Source: Fundicoccus culcitae
GTDB taxonomy: Bacteria > Bacillota > Bacilli > Lactobacillales > Aerococcaceae
Direction of reading: 5' to 3'
Assembly (NCBI RefSeq): GCF_024661895.1
Contig: NZ_CP102453.1
Location: 2,666,001 to 2,730,000 of the forward strand
DNA length: 64,000 bases
Part shown: piece after piece, positions 26,923 to 35,758 of the stretch
How the letters are laid out: each line of letters begins with the position of its first letter
Position numbering within the stretch: position 1 is the first letter of the stretch
The notes under the pieces: generated by a model
What the model was told of the DNA's origin: nothing
Seen by the model: the letters and a program-made list of their open reading frames with translations, nothing else
Database searches by the model: none
Position numbers and translations under genes: made by a program

Positions 26923-27729
26923 ATGGCAGAGAATATTCCGAAAGCTGTTCAACAAGCCCTATTAGAGATTGAACAGATGGATATTAAAGAAGAAGTGGCA
27001 GATCCGTATAAGATTTTTATTACGGGATCAACGACGGGTGTTGGATTATTGGCGGCTAAGTATTTATTGAAACAAGGCCACCATGTCGTTGTCCATGCGC
27101 GTAATGTCGGGCGGGCGGAAGATGTGCGGGCTGTGTTAGGTGGAGAGCTTCCTGTTGTGATAGGGGATTTAGCCCAAACAGCAGAAGTCAAGGAAATGGC
27201 GCGGGCGTTGAATCAAATGGGAACATTTGATGTTGTCATCCATAATGCAGGTATTGGCAGTAGCAAAGATATTTTGTTGGTTAATGTTCTTGCGCCTTAC
27301 ATACTGACTTGTTTGATGCATAAACCGCAACAGTTGATTTATACGTCGTCTGACATGCATAGCGGGGGGAGTTTGCGGTTTAATTCGATTTTAGATGGGA
27401 AGGGTGTTTCCTACTCGGACAGTAAATTGTTATTACAGACATTGGCTAGTTTATTAGCTAGACGTTGGCAGGGGAAGGTGTTAGTCAATACGGTTGATCC
27501 CGGTTGGGTACCGACGCGAATGTCAGGTGGTTCTGCACCGGATGATTTGCATCAGGCGTATGGCTCCTATATCTATTTGATTGAGCAAATGCAGCAAGGT
27601 GCACAGCCAACGGGCAGCTATTATTACCATTCGAAGTTGGTGAAAGCTACCCCAGCCTCCGCCGATAAACTAAACCAAGCTCGGTTGGCGGAAGTGTTGG
27701 AAGAGGTAACGGGAGTGACGTTGAATTAG
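26923..27729 (+). CDS. Short-chain dehydrogenase/reductase family protein
   Basis: 268 residues from the ATG at 26923, which follows a run of AGGAGG repeats by six bases; the longer frame from 26836 lacks a usable site. The cofactor motif FITGSTTGVGLLAAKYLL and a basic HARN after the second strand suggest NADP. IHNAGIGSS is the NNAG equivalent, and YTSSDMHSGG with YSDSKLLL carries the Ser, Tyr and Lys of the active site. It has a 45-residue N-terminal extension. Substrate unknown; the neighbouring phosphoesterase gives no clear hint. Confidence 0.82.
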   Translation: MAENIPKAVQQALLEIEQMDIKEEVADPYKIFITGSTTGVGLLAAKYLLKQGHHVVVHARNVGRAEDVRAVLGGELPVVIGDLAQTAEVKEMARALNQMGTFDVVIHNAGIGSSKDILLVNVLAPYILTCLMHKPQQLIYTSSDMHSGGSLRFNSILDGKGVSYSDSKLLLQTLASLLARRWQGKVLVNTVDPGWVPTRMSGGSAPDDLHQAYGSYIYLIEQMQQGAQPTGSYYYHSKLVKATPASADKLNQARLAEVLEEVTGVTLN

Positions 27730-27829
27730 TTGGGAATTGAACGGATGGGGTTGGGTGTTGTTGGTGGGGGTAGTGGAGTTGGTGGTCGCCGCTGGTGGCT
27801 TGAAAAAGGTCATCAATTAGTGATTTTAT

Positions 27830-28395
27830 TCCTCTGAGAGTTTATCATGGCTAACTTTATTACTCTGAGCTTTCTCATTGTTAACTTCATCTATAGTTTG
27901 CTGCCATTTCGAACGCTGTTTTGTAGTTCGTTGAGTGAACGAACTACATTTATATAGTTCGTTGGTAAAACGAACTACATTTATATAGTTCGTCGAGTGA
28001 ACGAACTACATTTATATAGTTCGTTGGTAAAACGAACTACATTTATATAGTTCGTCGAGTGAACGAACTACATTTATATAGTTCGTCGGGTAAACGAACT
28101 ACATTTATATAGTTCGTTGGTAAAACGAACTACATTTTTATAGTTCGTTGGTAGAACGAACTACATTTATATAGTTCGTTGGTAAAACGAACTACATTTA
28201 TATAGTTCGTCGAGTGAACGAACTACATTTATATAGCTCGTTGGTAAAACGAACTACATTTTTATAGTTCGTTGGTAAAACGAACTACATTTATATAGTT
28301 CGTTGGTAAAACGAACTACATTTATATAGTTCGTTGGTAAAACGAACTACATTTATATAGTTCGTTTCCGATTCGGAGCTAACTTTCTCACATAC
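27830..28395. repeat. TAGTTCGTT hairpin array, locus 1 (about 14 units)
   Basis: About fourteen units of 31-32 bp between 27923 and 28367: TAGTTCGTT, a 4-6 base loop (GGTAAA, GAGTGA and variants), AACGAACTA, then CATTTATA or CATTTTTA. A left flank of about 80 bp (TAACTTTATTACTCTGA onward) and a right flank (GATTCGGAGCTAACTTTC) also occur at the two other loci. The rest of 27730-27830 has no feature I can name. Confidence 0.85.
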
Positions 28396-28422
28396 GTTTT
28401 GGACCACCCACCCCACAACCCA

Positions 28423-28466
28423 AAAAAAGAGACTGCTCGCACATGTAAATGCGGGCAGTCTCTTTA
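28423..28466 (-). terminator. Terminator of lplA
   Basis: A 16-bp stem with one mismatch (28426-28441 with 28450-28465). Read on the minus strand it is followed by TTTTTTTG. It starts 22 bases after the lplA stop. Confidence 0.85.
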
Positions 28467-28486
28467 ATTAAACCCAGGTCAATGAA

Positions 28487-29494
28487 TTATTCAAATAATT
28501 CTCTAACAAATTCTTCAGCAGTCACGTTGCCGATGTATTTATTAAGGTCTAGTTCATTCAAAGCATCAATCATGGCTTGTTTATCAAATCGCACGCCAAC
28601 TAATTGGTTTTCCACATCAGCAATATCGCCTAGGCCAAAGAAATCGCCGTAGATTTTAGCTGAAGTAATTTTACCATGGTCCACGTTAATACGGAAGTCT
28701 ACAAAACCGAATGGGAATTTGTGGCTTTCGTTAATATCGAACTTAGGTGATTGACCATAGTTCCAATCCCAATTACCCATACGCTCTTCCCGTAACTTCA
28801 TCACGCCTTCCCAGATTTCATCCGTAAGTTTGAATTCTGGCACTTCTTCACGCGTTTCAACTCCAAAGATTTCTAATAAGATGCGGTCGCGGAATTCTTC
28901 CGTGCTTAAGTTTTTATATTCATCGTTCACGTAAGGCTTGATATTGGTTACCCGTGAGCGCACGGACTTGATACCCTTAGATTCAATCTTTTCTTTACGT
29001 GGTTTTAAAGCGTTATTAACCTCATCCAAGTCAGAATCAAACAAAATCGTTCCATGGGCGGTCATACGACCGTCTTTAGCGTACATAGCGTTCCCGCTAA
29101 ATTTCTTGCCGTCGATTAACAAGTCGTTACGACCTTGTAATTCCGCTTCGGTCGCGCCCATTTTATGTAAGGCTTCAATTACAGGTTTAGTAAAACTTTG
29201 GAAATCGCGGAAGGTACCGTCATCATCTTTAATGAAACAAAATGAGAAATTACCTAAATCGTGATACACCGCACCACCACCTGACATCCGACGCACGACT
29301 TGAATACCGTGTTCTTCGATGTAAGGTTGGTTCACTTCTTCAATCGTATTTTGGTTACGCCCAATAATAATTGACGGTTCATTAATATAGAACAACAAAA
29401 TTGGCTCGTCGACTAAACGATTTTCAACCAAATAAGTTTCTAAAGCAATGTTGACCGAGGCATCGTAATTATTTCCATTATCCACAAAAATCAT
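28487..29494 (-). CDS. lplA: Lipoate-protein ligase A
   Basis: Attaches free lipoate, through lipoyl-AMP, to lipoyl domains of 2-oxoacid dehydrogenases or GcvH. The core motif VVRRMSGGGAVYHDLGN is the lipoate/adenylate-binding loop, followed by NDLLIDGKKFSGNAM with the catalytic lysine, and HGTILFDSDL. Length 335 includes the C-terminal accessory domain of about 90 residues. GAAAGGA precedes the ATG. A TATCAT on the minus strand near 29532 could be its own -10. No pyruvate dehydrogenase genes lie nearby. Confidence 0.93.
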   Translation of the reverse strand: MIFVDNGNNYDASVNIALETYLVENRLVDEPILLFYINEPSIIIGRNQNTIEEVNQPYIEEHGIQVVRRMSGGGAVYHDLGNFSFCFIKDDDGTFRDFQSFTKPVIEALHKMGATEAELQGRNDLLIDGKKFSGNAMYAKDGRMTAHGTILFDSDLDEVNNALKPRKEKIESKGIKSVRSRVTNIKPYVNDEYKNLSTEEFRDRILLEIFGVETREEVPEFKLTDEIWEGVMKLREERMGNWDWNYGQSPKFDINESHKFPFGFVDFRINVDHGKITSAKIYGDFFGLGDIADVENQLVGVRFDKQAMIDALNELDLNKYIGNVTAEEFVRELFE

Positions 29495-29550
29495 TTAAAC
29501 AGTCCTTTCAAATTTAGCATACTTCTATGATACCACTTTTTCAGAAAAGT

Positions 29551-31362
29551 TTAAGCTTTATAATCAAAGTTAGGAATATGATTCCAACGTTCGGAAATCG
29601 AGCGAACGGTCATTTTTGGTTGACGATCACGAGTAAATATCCCCTTTTTATTCCCTTGGACACGATTAATCCCTATTTTAGTCGCAAAATCCGCAAAGTT
29701 CCACAACTGCTCACCGACGAAGTTGTCGAATTCGTCGAACACCCGGTGGTTCATGGCGTAATAATCTTCTTGGAATTCCTCAGTAAATGGCGCTGCTTCC
29801 ATCGAATGCAAGCCGGCTACCGTATCAGCTCCGTATTCAGTATACATAATTGGTTTTTCAGGATATTTTTCTTGCCATGCCAAGAGTTCACCGCGTGTTT
29901 GTGCTTCGGCTGTGTCTAAGTCACCATGGCTGACATACCATCCATAATAACGATTTAAACAAATAACATCGACTAAGCTACTCACTAAATCGGTTTGTGG
30001 ATTCGACATCATAATATGAATTAATGTGAGGGGGCGTTTTTGTGGATCTAATTCACGGGCTAATTCAAATAAAGGTGTAAAGTATTCTAAGGCACCAGGG
30101 CTATAAGTAGCTGCTTCGTTGGCGATAGACCACATAACCACACAAGCATGATTTTTATCACGCGTAATCAGTTCACGGATGACTTGTTCATGGGCAGCCG
30201 TCGTGTCAAGCGAAGTAAAGGTCGCGTCATTAAAGTTGCCATCTTCTAAGATACTGACATCAAAATTAAAGGACTCCATGATTCCCACACCGGTTGTTTC
30301 ATCAATCACAACAATCCCTTCGCGATCGCAGAGGCGCATCATTTCCTCAGAGTAAGGATAATGTGACGTTCTAATTGAGTTGGCGCCGATACGTTTCATG
30401 AGTTGAATATCTAGAACATTAGCGGCATTGTCTAAACCGCGGCCGTGGATATGCGTGTCTTCGTGTTTTCCAAAACCTTTAAAGTAGAAAGGTTTTCCAT
30501 TAATTAAAAATTTACCTTCTTTGACTTCAACACTTCGAATGCCAAAAGGTTCGCTATAGCTGTCGAGTATATCGGAGCCGTCTTTTAAGGAAACTTTGGC
30601 AGTATATAAATAGGCTTTCATTGGTTGCCATAACTGCGGGTTTTCAATAACAAGCGCTTCGTTAAGGTCGCCTGAAGCCACTAATTGGTCCTCTTCGTCA
30701 AATAATTCAATCAACACTTGATGTTGATCCAATTGATGGGTTTTAACAGCGATATTTATTTGGGCTTTTGAAAAATCCTCGTTCAATTGTGGGTTAATCG
30801 CAATATCGTCAATGTAATGTTTGTGGGTGGTGTATAAAATCACGGGACGATGGATGCCGGCGTAATTATAGAAGTCGAAGTTTTCATCGACTTGGCGCAC
30901 TAAACGGCCGTGGGCGTCAGTGGTTTCGGAATAGTTTCCGACCGGCAAGGTGGTGTGGTCGAGCATATTGCTTAGGCGGACGGTCAAACGGTTGTTACCG
31001 GCAACGGCAATGTCGGTGATATCCATTTCAAAAGGAGTGAATCCACCTTTATGGTGACCAATTTCTTGACCATTTAGGTAAACCCAAGCCTCGTGAGTGG
31101 CGGAACCAAAGCGTAAAACTTTACGTTCGGCAGCTATTAAGTGGGGGAGTTGGAAGTCAGTTTGATACCAAAAGTAGCCAACGTGGTTGCGGATAGCGTC
31201 AATGGACACTTGGTCATTAAAGGAAGCTGGAACAGCAAGGCTTAAACTATCAGTCAGGACTTGGTCAGGTGTGAAGTCACCTTTTTCGTCATCGACTTTA
31301 AAACGCCAAATGCCACTCAGATCTTTAGTCGTGCGTGTGGGTGTATCAATCGGATATAACAT
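29551..31362 (-). CDS. uidA: Beta-glucuronidase (GH2)
   Basis: Hydrolyses beta-D-glucuronides in the cytoplasm. 603 residues arranged as jelly-roll sugar-binding domain (RTTKDLSGIWRFKVD at the start), immunoglobulin-like domain and TIM barrel. The acid/base Glu416 is in SIANEAATYS and the nucleophile Glu509 in MYTEYGAD. The N571-K-K573 motif in GNKKGIFTRDR is the glucuronate-carboxylate recognition motif that separates glucuronidases from galactosidases of the family. AGGAGGAAA precedes the start. No glucuronide transporter or hexuronate pathway gene is next to it. The gene ends 56 bases before lplA begins on the same strand. Confidence 0.95.
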   Translation of the reverse strand: MLYPIDTPTRTTKDLSGIWRFKVDDEKGDFTPDQVLTDSLSLAVPASFNDQVSIDAIRNHVGYFWYQTDFQLPHLIAAERKVLRFGSATHEAWVYLNGQEIGHHKGGFTPFEMDITDIAVAGNNRLTVRLSNMLDHTTLPVGNYSETTDAHGRLVRQVDENFDFYNYAGIHRPVILYTTHKHYIDDIAINPQLNEDFSKAQINIAVKTHQLDQHQVLIELFDEEDQLVASGDLNEALVIENPQLWQPMKAYLYTAKVSLKDGSDILDSYSEPFGIRSVEVKEGKFLINGKPFYFKGFGKHEDTHIHGRGLDNAANVLDIQLMKRIGANSIRTSHYPYSEEMMRLCDREGIVVIDETTGVGIMESFNFDVSILEDGNFNDATFTSLDTTAAHEQVIRELITRDKNHACVVMWSIANEAATYSPGALEYFTPLFELARELDPQKRPLTLIHIMMSNPQTDLVSSLVDVICLNRYYGWYVSHGDLDTAEAQTRGELLAWQEKYPEKPIMYTEYGADTVAGLHSMEAAPFTEEFQEDYYAMNHRVFDEFDNFVGEQLWNFADFATKIGINRVQGNKKGIFTRDRQPKMTVRSISERWNHIPNFDYKA

Positions 31363-31511
31363 AAATCTTTTCCTCCTTAAATAGTTGTTGACTATATTAT
31401 AAACTAGTCGTTTTGATTAAGCGAAGGATAAGGTGTAAAGCTTTTTGAGAAGTTTTTAATAAAAACGTTGGGTCAGCGTTTTGCGAGCTAACTTGAAACG
31501 GCAACTAATAA

Positions 31512-31559
31512 GCACAATATATTGATTCCAATTTTGATTTTATACACAATATGTAGTTG
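31512..31559 (+). promoter_or_regulatory. Two NrdR boxes upstream of nrdD
   Basis: GCACAATATATTGATT (31512-31527) and ACACAATATGTAGTTG (31544-31559) both resemble the NrdR box ACACWATATMTWGTGT. Their starts are 32 bp apart, three helical turns, the usual arrangement. The second box overlaps the -35 element, so binding of NrdR with dATP would repress nrdDG. The nrdR gene is not in this window. Confidence 0.75.
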
Positions 31560-31585
31560 ATATTTAGATTAAAAAGATTTATAGT
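31557..31585 (+). promoter_or_regulatory. Promoter of nrdDG
   Basis: TTGATA (31557-31562), a 17-bp spacer and TATAGT (31580-31585). It lies 50 bases before the nrdD start and overlaps the second NrdR box. Confidence 0.7.
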
Positions 31586-31635
31586 AGGAGTATCATAAAT
31601 AAAATTCATCGTAAACAGAGAAAGAGGGAGCCAAT

Positions 31636-33879
31636 ATGTCTGAACAAATAGCAACACCTATGAATGAAACTTATAAGTCAAGCCAACCCATCCAAGTGAA
31701 GAAACGTGATGGTCAGACTGTCGCTTACCGACTTTCTCAAATTACCCGCGTATTAAAGCAACTTTTGGCTAACGAAGCTGTGTCTGTTGAGGCACTGAGT
31801 CAAGACGTTGAGCGGATTATTTTTAGCCAAACAAGTAGTGAGATTACTACCCAACGCATTGCCTTGATTGTGGTTCAAGTGTTAAATAATCACAAATTGT
31901 ATGATGCGGCTGAGGCTTATCAAGCTTTTTCGAAAAAACAACAAGCCTATAAAGCGTCCCAATATGATGTGACCTCAAAATTGGAGGAATTAACGTCTGG
32001 CTCCCACACAGTGGTCAATGAAAATGCCAACAAAGACAGCCGGGTGTATAATACAGCGCGTGACTTAACGGCGGGAGTTAGTGCTAAAGCGGTGGGCATT
32101 AGCATGTTGCCGCAAGCAGTGGCTAATGCCCATTTAAAAGGGGATATTCATTATCACGATCTTGATTATCATCCTTATTCACCGATGACGAACTGTTGCT
32201 TGATTGATTTTAAAGGGATGTTAAGTGAAGGCTTCCACATTGGTAATGCTGAAGTGGAGTCACCTCGTTCAATTAATACGGCTACGGCTCAAATTGCGCA
32301 AATCGTGGCGAATGTAGCCTCCTCTCAATATGGGGGGTGTAGTGCGGATCGAATCGATGAAGTTTTAGCACCTTATGCACGCTTGAACTTTGAGAAACAT
32401 CTGCAAACCGCCCAAGAGTGGATTGAAGATCCCGCACAGCATGAAAAGTTTGCCTACAACAAAACAGAAAAAGATATTTATGACGCGATGCAAAGTTTAG
32501 AATATGAAATAAATACCTTGTATTCATCCAATGGACAAACGCCTTTTACCACTTTAGGTTTTGGTTTGGGGACAGACTGGTTTAGCCGTAAAATTCAAGA
32601 AGCCATTTTAGAGGTACGCATCCAAGGATTAGGTCGTGAAAAGAGAACCGCCATCTTCCCTAAATTGGTCTTTACTTTAAAAGATGGGGTTAATTTAAAA
32701 CCAACCGACCCTAATTATGATATTAAACAAAAAGCGGTGGATTGCGCCACTAAGAGAATGTACCCCGATGTTTTAATGTACGACAAGATTGTTGAATTAA
32801 CGGGAAGTTTTAAAGCACCGATGGGTTGTCGTTCCTTCTTACAAGGTTGGACCGATGAAAATGGCGTTGAAGTCAACAGTGGGCGGATGAATCTAGGCGT
32901 TGTCACACTCAATATCCCCCGGATAGCCATGGAAGCGCAGGGCGATATGGAAGAGTTTTGGACCATCTTGGATGAACGCATGGACGTTGCCAAGTCCGCT
33001 TTGTTGTACCGCATTGATCGTTGCCGTGAAGCCTTGCCAGAAAATGCACCAATTATGTATCAGTATGGGGCTTTTGGTGAACGCTTAGCGACCGATGAAC
33101 CGGTGGATAAATTATTTAAAAACAAACGCGCAACCATTTCTTTAGGCTTTATTGGTTTATACGAAGCTGCGACTACTTTTTATGGTCCTGATTGGGAATC
33201 CAATCCTGAGGCCAAAGAATTTACCTTGGATATTTTACGTAAAATGAAAGAAAATACAAACGCTTGGGGTGACGAATATGGCTATCATTTCAGTGTTTAT
33301 AGCACACCATCGGAAAGTTTAACCGACCGCTTCTGTCGTTTAGACCGCGAAAAGTTTGGGGAAGTTGCCGATATTACGGATAAAGATTACTACACTAATA
33401 GTTTCCATTATGATGTCCGCAAAGACCCAACTCCTTTTGAAAAAATAAATTTCGAAAAAGATTACCCGCAATATACGGGGGGTGGCTTTATTCATTATTG
33501 TGAATATCCTAATTTACGTCAAAATCCTGCTGCCTTAGAAGCTGTATGGGATTTTGCCTATGACAAAATTGGTTATTTAGGCACCAATACGCCGATTGAC
33601 CAATGTTTCGAATGTGGTTTCAAGGGCGATTTCGATCCAACCGCACGTGGATTCCGTTGCCCACAATGTGGTAACAGCAACCCTGAAACGTGTGATGTGG
33701 TGAAAAGAACGTGTGGTTACTTAGGGAACCCACAAATTAGACCGATGGTTAAAGGGCGTCACAAAGAAATTAGTGCCCGAGTGAAACATGTAAAAGATGA
33801 ACAAATTAATGGTGAAGGCACGCGTGCCATGAATAAAGAAACACGGATGCGTATTTTGAGCCATTTAGATAAGTATTAG
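31636..33879 (+). CDS. nrdD: Anaerobic ribonucleoside-triphosphate reductase
   Basis: Class III reductase making dNTPs without oxygen, using a glycyl radical. An N-terminal ATP-cone (about residues 20-110, VKKRDGQTVAYRLSQITRVL) gives allosteric control. The barrel includes TNCCLIDFKGML and GCRSFLQGWTDENG with active-site cysteines; four zinc cysteines are in CFECG and CPQCG, and the glycyl radical Gly694 lies in RTCGYLGNP. Length 747 is normal. GAGGGAG precedes the ATG. It is co-transcribed with the activase gene nrdG and probably repressed by NrdR. Confidence 0.97.
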   Translation: MSEQIATPMNETYKSSQPIQVKKRDGQTVAYRLSQITRVLKQLLANEAVSVEALSQDVERIIFSQTSSEITTQRIALIVVQVLNNHKLYDAAEAYQAFSKKQQAYKASQYDVTSKLEELTSGSHTVVNENANKDSRVYNTARDLTAGVSAKAVGISMLPQAVANAHLKGDIHYHDLDYHPYSPMTNCCLIDFKGMLSEGFHIGNAEVESPRSINTATAQIAQIVANVASSQYGGCSADRIDEVLAPYARLNFEKHLQTAQEWIEDPAQHEKFAYNKTEKDIYDAMQSLEYEINTLYSSNGQTPFTTLGFGLGTDWFSRKIQEAILEVRIQGLGREKRTAIFPKLVFTLKDGVNLKPTDPNYDIKQKAVDCATKRMYPDVLMYDKIVELTGSFKAPMGCRSFLQGWTDENGVEVNSGRMNLGVVTLNIPRIAMEAQGDMEEFWTILDERMDVAKSALLYRIDRCREALPENAPIMYQYGAFGERLATDEPVDKLFKNKRATISLGFIGLYEAATTFYGPDWESNPEAKEFTLDILRKMKENTNAWGDEYGYHFSVYSTPSESLTDRFCRLDREKFGEVADITDKDYYTNSFHYDVRKDPTPFEKINFEKDYPQYTGGGFIHYCEYPNLRQNPAALEAVWDFAYDKIGYLGTNTPIDQCFECGFKGDFDPTARGFRCPQCGNSNPETCDVVKRTCGYLGNPQIRPMVKGRHKEISARVKHVKDEQINGEGTRAMNKETRMRILSHLDKY

Positions 33880-33904
33880 GGATATTTATTGAAAGGAATG
33901 GGGT

Positions 33905-34483
33905 TTGAGGATGGTTTATAATCCTAAACCGGCGGAGTGGACGGCCGAGCGATTTACCCAGCGCAAGATTGCGGATTACAAGCCCTTTAACTTTGTGGAC
34001 GGGGAAGGCGTGCGCTGCAGCATTTATGTCAGTGGTTGTCCCTTCAATTGTGCTGGTTGCTATAATAAAATTGTGCAAGATTTTAATTATGGCGTGGACT
34101 ATACGGCTGAACTTGAAAATCAAATTATAGAGGATTTGCGCCAGCCTTATGTGCAGGGCCTGACCTTGTTGGGTGGCGAGCCCTTTTTGAATACGCCGGT
34201 GTTGTTGCAGTTGGTAAAGCGCGTCAAGCAGGAGTTCGGGGACACCAAGGACATTTGGTCTTGGAGTGGTTACTACTACGAGGAGCTTTTGGAGGAGACC
34301 GACGACAAGTTGGAGCTATTGTCCTATGTCGATATTTTGGTCGATGGCCGCTTTGAGCTGGCTTTGCGCGATCTGACTTTGCGCTTTCGTGGCAGCAGTA
34401 ATCAACGAATTGTTGATGTGCGTGCTAGTCGAGCGGCGGGCGAGTTGGTTTTGTGGATGGACGGCCAATATGATGCCATTTAA
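33905..34483 (+). CDS. nrdG: Anaerobic ribonucleotide reductase activating protein
   Basis: Radical-SAM enzyme that installs the glycyl radical in NrdD. The CxxxCxxC cluster motif is Cys45, Cys49 and Cys52 in SGCPFNCAGCYN; FNFVDGEGVRCSIYVSG before it and LTLLGGEPFLN after it are diagnostic. 192 residues. The TTG at 33905 lies seven bases from AAAGGA; the ATG at 33911 is possible but worse spaced. The gene's second half is richer in GC than its neighbours. It starts 26 bases after nrdD. Confidence 0.94.
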   Translation: MRMVYNPKPAEWTAERFTQRKIADYKPFNFVDGEGVRCSIYVSGCPFNCAGCYNKIVQDFNYGVDYTAELENQIIEDLRQPYVQGLTLLGGEPFLNTPVLLQLVKRVKQEFGDTKDIWSWSGYYYEELLEETDDKLELLSYVDILVDGRFELALRDLTLRFRGSSNQRIVDVRASRAAGELVLWMDGQYDAI

Positions 34484-34497
34484 ATAAATATCACTGC
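34483..34497 (+). repeat. Dispersed 15-mer AATAAATATCACTGC at the nrdG stop
   Basis: The copy begins in the last base of the nrdG stop codon. Immediately after it, CACTGC and GCAGTG (to 34510) form a small hairpin. Confidence 0.6.
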
Positions 34498-34516
34498 TTT
34501 TAACGGCAGTGAGTAG

Positions 34517-34572
34517 TGAACAACCTTTTGAATTGCTGAGGAAATTTGGCGATTTGAAAGGTTGTTTGTTTT
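34517..34572 (+). terminator. Probable terminator of nrdDG
   Basis: AACAACCTTT (34517-34526) pairs with AAAGGTTGTT at about 34557-34566, with a 30-base loop that has little inner pairing, followed by TGTTTTGG. Confidence 0.5.
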
Positions 34573-34905
34573 GGGGTGGTATGTGGTGAGAGCGCGAACG
34601 TTTTGTGGGGTTTTCCAGATTGCGTTAGTAAGCGGGAAGTAACGAACCGCGTTTTTATGTATTAATGACCATGTTTTTGGTGAGTTTTGGTTATTTCAAA
34701 TGTGTTTGGCAATCATATATACCCATTACCGATTTCCATATATGCGTTTGCCAAACGTATATACCCTTTTTCGATTTCCATATATGCGTTTGCTAATCAC
34801 GCTTGATTTTAAAGAGACGAGTCGCAGTAAGTGGGAAATGAAGGGCTGCTATTGACACTCAGAATAATCGAAGTGACATTAAATCCGTATGATGGCATAT
34901 AAAAC
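34573..34905. repeat. Gene-less stretch with terminal-repeat motifs and ATATAT hairpins
   Basis: Contains two same-orientation copies of the terminal motif (GTAAGCGGGAAGTAA at 34628, GTAAGTGGGAAATGA at 34827). Between them are about two 42-bp units (34705-34797) with CATATAT and ATATATG arms and CGTTTG/CAAACG arms, that is, the same alternating-arm design as the longer arrays. No coding content is visible. Confidence 0.5.
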
Positions 34906-34934
34906 TTGACAAAATGTAAAGTATGATATACATT
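34906..34934 (+). promoter_or_regulatory. Promoter of the DUF4386 gene
   Basis: Consensus -35 TTGACA (34906-34911), 17-bp spacer and TACATT (34929-34934). The spacer TGTAAAGTATGATATACA is partly palindromic, so a repressor site overlapping the promoter is possible. Confidence 0.6.
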
Positions 34935-35010
34935 ATGTTTATAAAAGCTTACATGGTGAAAAGGTCAATGTATTTGTTGGTGTCTTTTGAAATAAAAGGA
35001 GATTAGGAAA

Positions 35011-35691
35011 ATGAATACTTTACAAAAATCAGCTAAATTAGTGGGTGTTCTGTTTATCATCGGGACAGTTTCGGGTATTTTTAGTTTAAATACAGCTTCA
35101 CTTTTGAATGCACCGGATTACCTTGTTTTGCTTGCAGAAAATGAAACCGCTCTTAAGTTCGGGGTGCTTTCTGTTTTGATAATGGGGTTTTCACTTTCTA
35201 TGATGTCAGTGGTATTGTACCCGGTTATTGAAGCGTATAGTGAAACGTTAGCTCTTGGATCGGTTATTTTCAGAGGGGCTCTTGAACTCGTCTGTTACTT
35301 GGCGATTGCTATTTCTTGGCTTTTACTTTTGTCGGTTAGTCAAAGTTATGTTGTTAGTGAAAGTCGTGCTATGACTGAATTTCATTTAATGGGTGAGACT
35401 TTACAAAGCATGGCTAATTTGAGTGGAAGTGTTGGGTTAGATTTGGTATTTAGTTTAGGATCGATTATGATTAACTATGTATTGCTTAAGACAAACTTGT
35501 TGCCAAAGTGGTTATCGATTTGGGACTTGGTTGGGGCTGTGCTGTATTTGCTGACGCCAATATTTTTGCTGTTAGGTTATGATTTGACGTTTTTGCAGGC
35601 TGTTCTAGGTGTGCAAGAAATGGTTATGGCAGCTTGGTTAATTGTGAAAGGCTTTAATGAATCTGCTTATCTTAAAATATTATCCGTTTGA
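35011..35691 (+). CDS. DUF4386-family integral membrane protein
   Basis: 226 residues with about six membrane helices, beginning KSAKLVGVLFIIGTVSGIFS, matching the DUF4386 family in length and layout. The family has no known function. There is no signal peptide cleavage site. It stands alone, with its own TTGACA promoter and a strong AAAGGAGATTAGG ribosome binding region, and is followed by a bidirectional terminator. In other genomes relatives often sit near efflux or stress genes; nothing here narrows the role. Confidence 0.75.
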   Translation: MNTLQKSAKLVGVLFIIGTVSGIFSLNTASLLNAPDYLVLLAENETALKFGVLSVLIMGFSLSMMSVVLYPVIEAYSETLALGSVIFRGALELVCYLAIAISWLLLLSVSQSYVVSESRAMTEFHLMGETLQSMANLSGSVGLDLVFSLGSIMINYVLLKTNLLPKWLSIWDLVGAVLYLLTPIFLLLGYDLTFLQAVLGVQEMVMAAWLIVKGFNESAYLKILSV

Positions 35692-35741
35692 AAAAAAACA
35701 CCCCATAGCCATTTATAATTTATGGCTATGGGGTTAGTGTT
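35692..35741. terminator. Bidirectional terminator
   Basis: CCCCATAGCCAT (35701-35712) and ATGGCTATGGGG (35722-35733) form a perfect 12-bp stem between two convergent genes. The A run before it (35692-35698) gives a T tract on the minus strand for the HD-domain gene. Confidence 0.9.
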
Positions 35742-35758
35742 TGAGGCAGAGATATTTG

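Noticed and set aside
27923-28367. CRISPR array
   Set aside because: Repeats and spacers are both repetitive; the spacers are not unique, the unit is 31-32 bp in total, and no cas gene is present.
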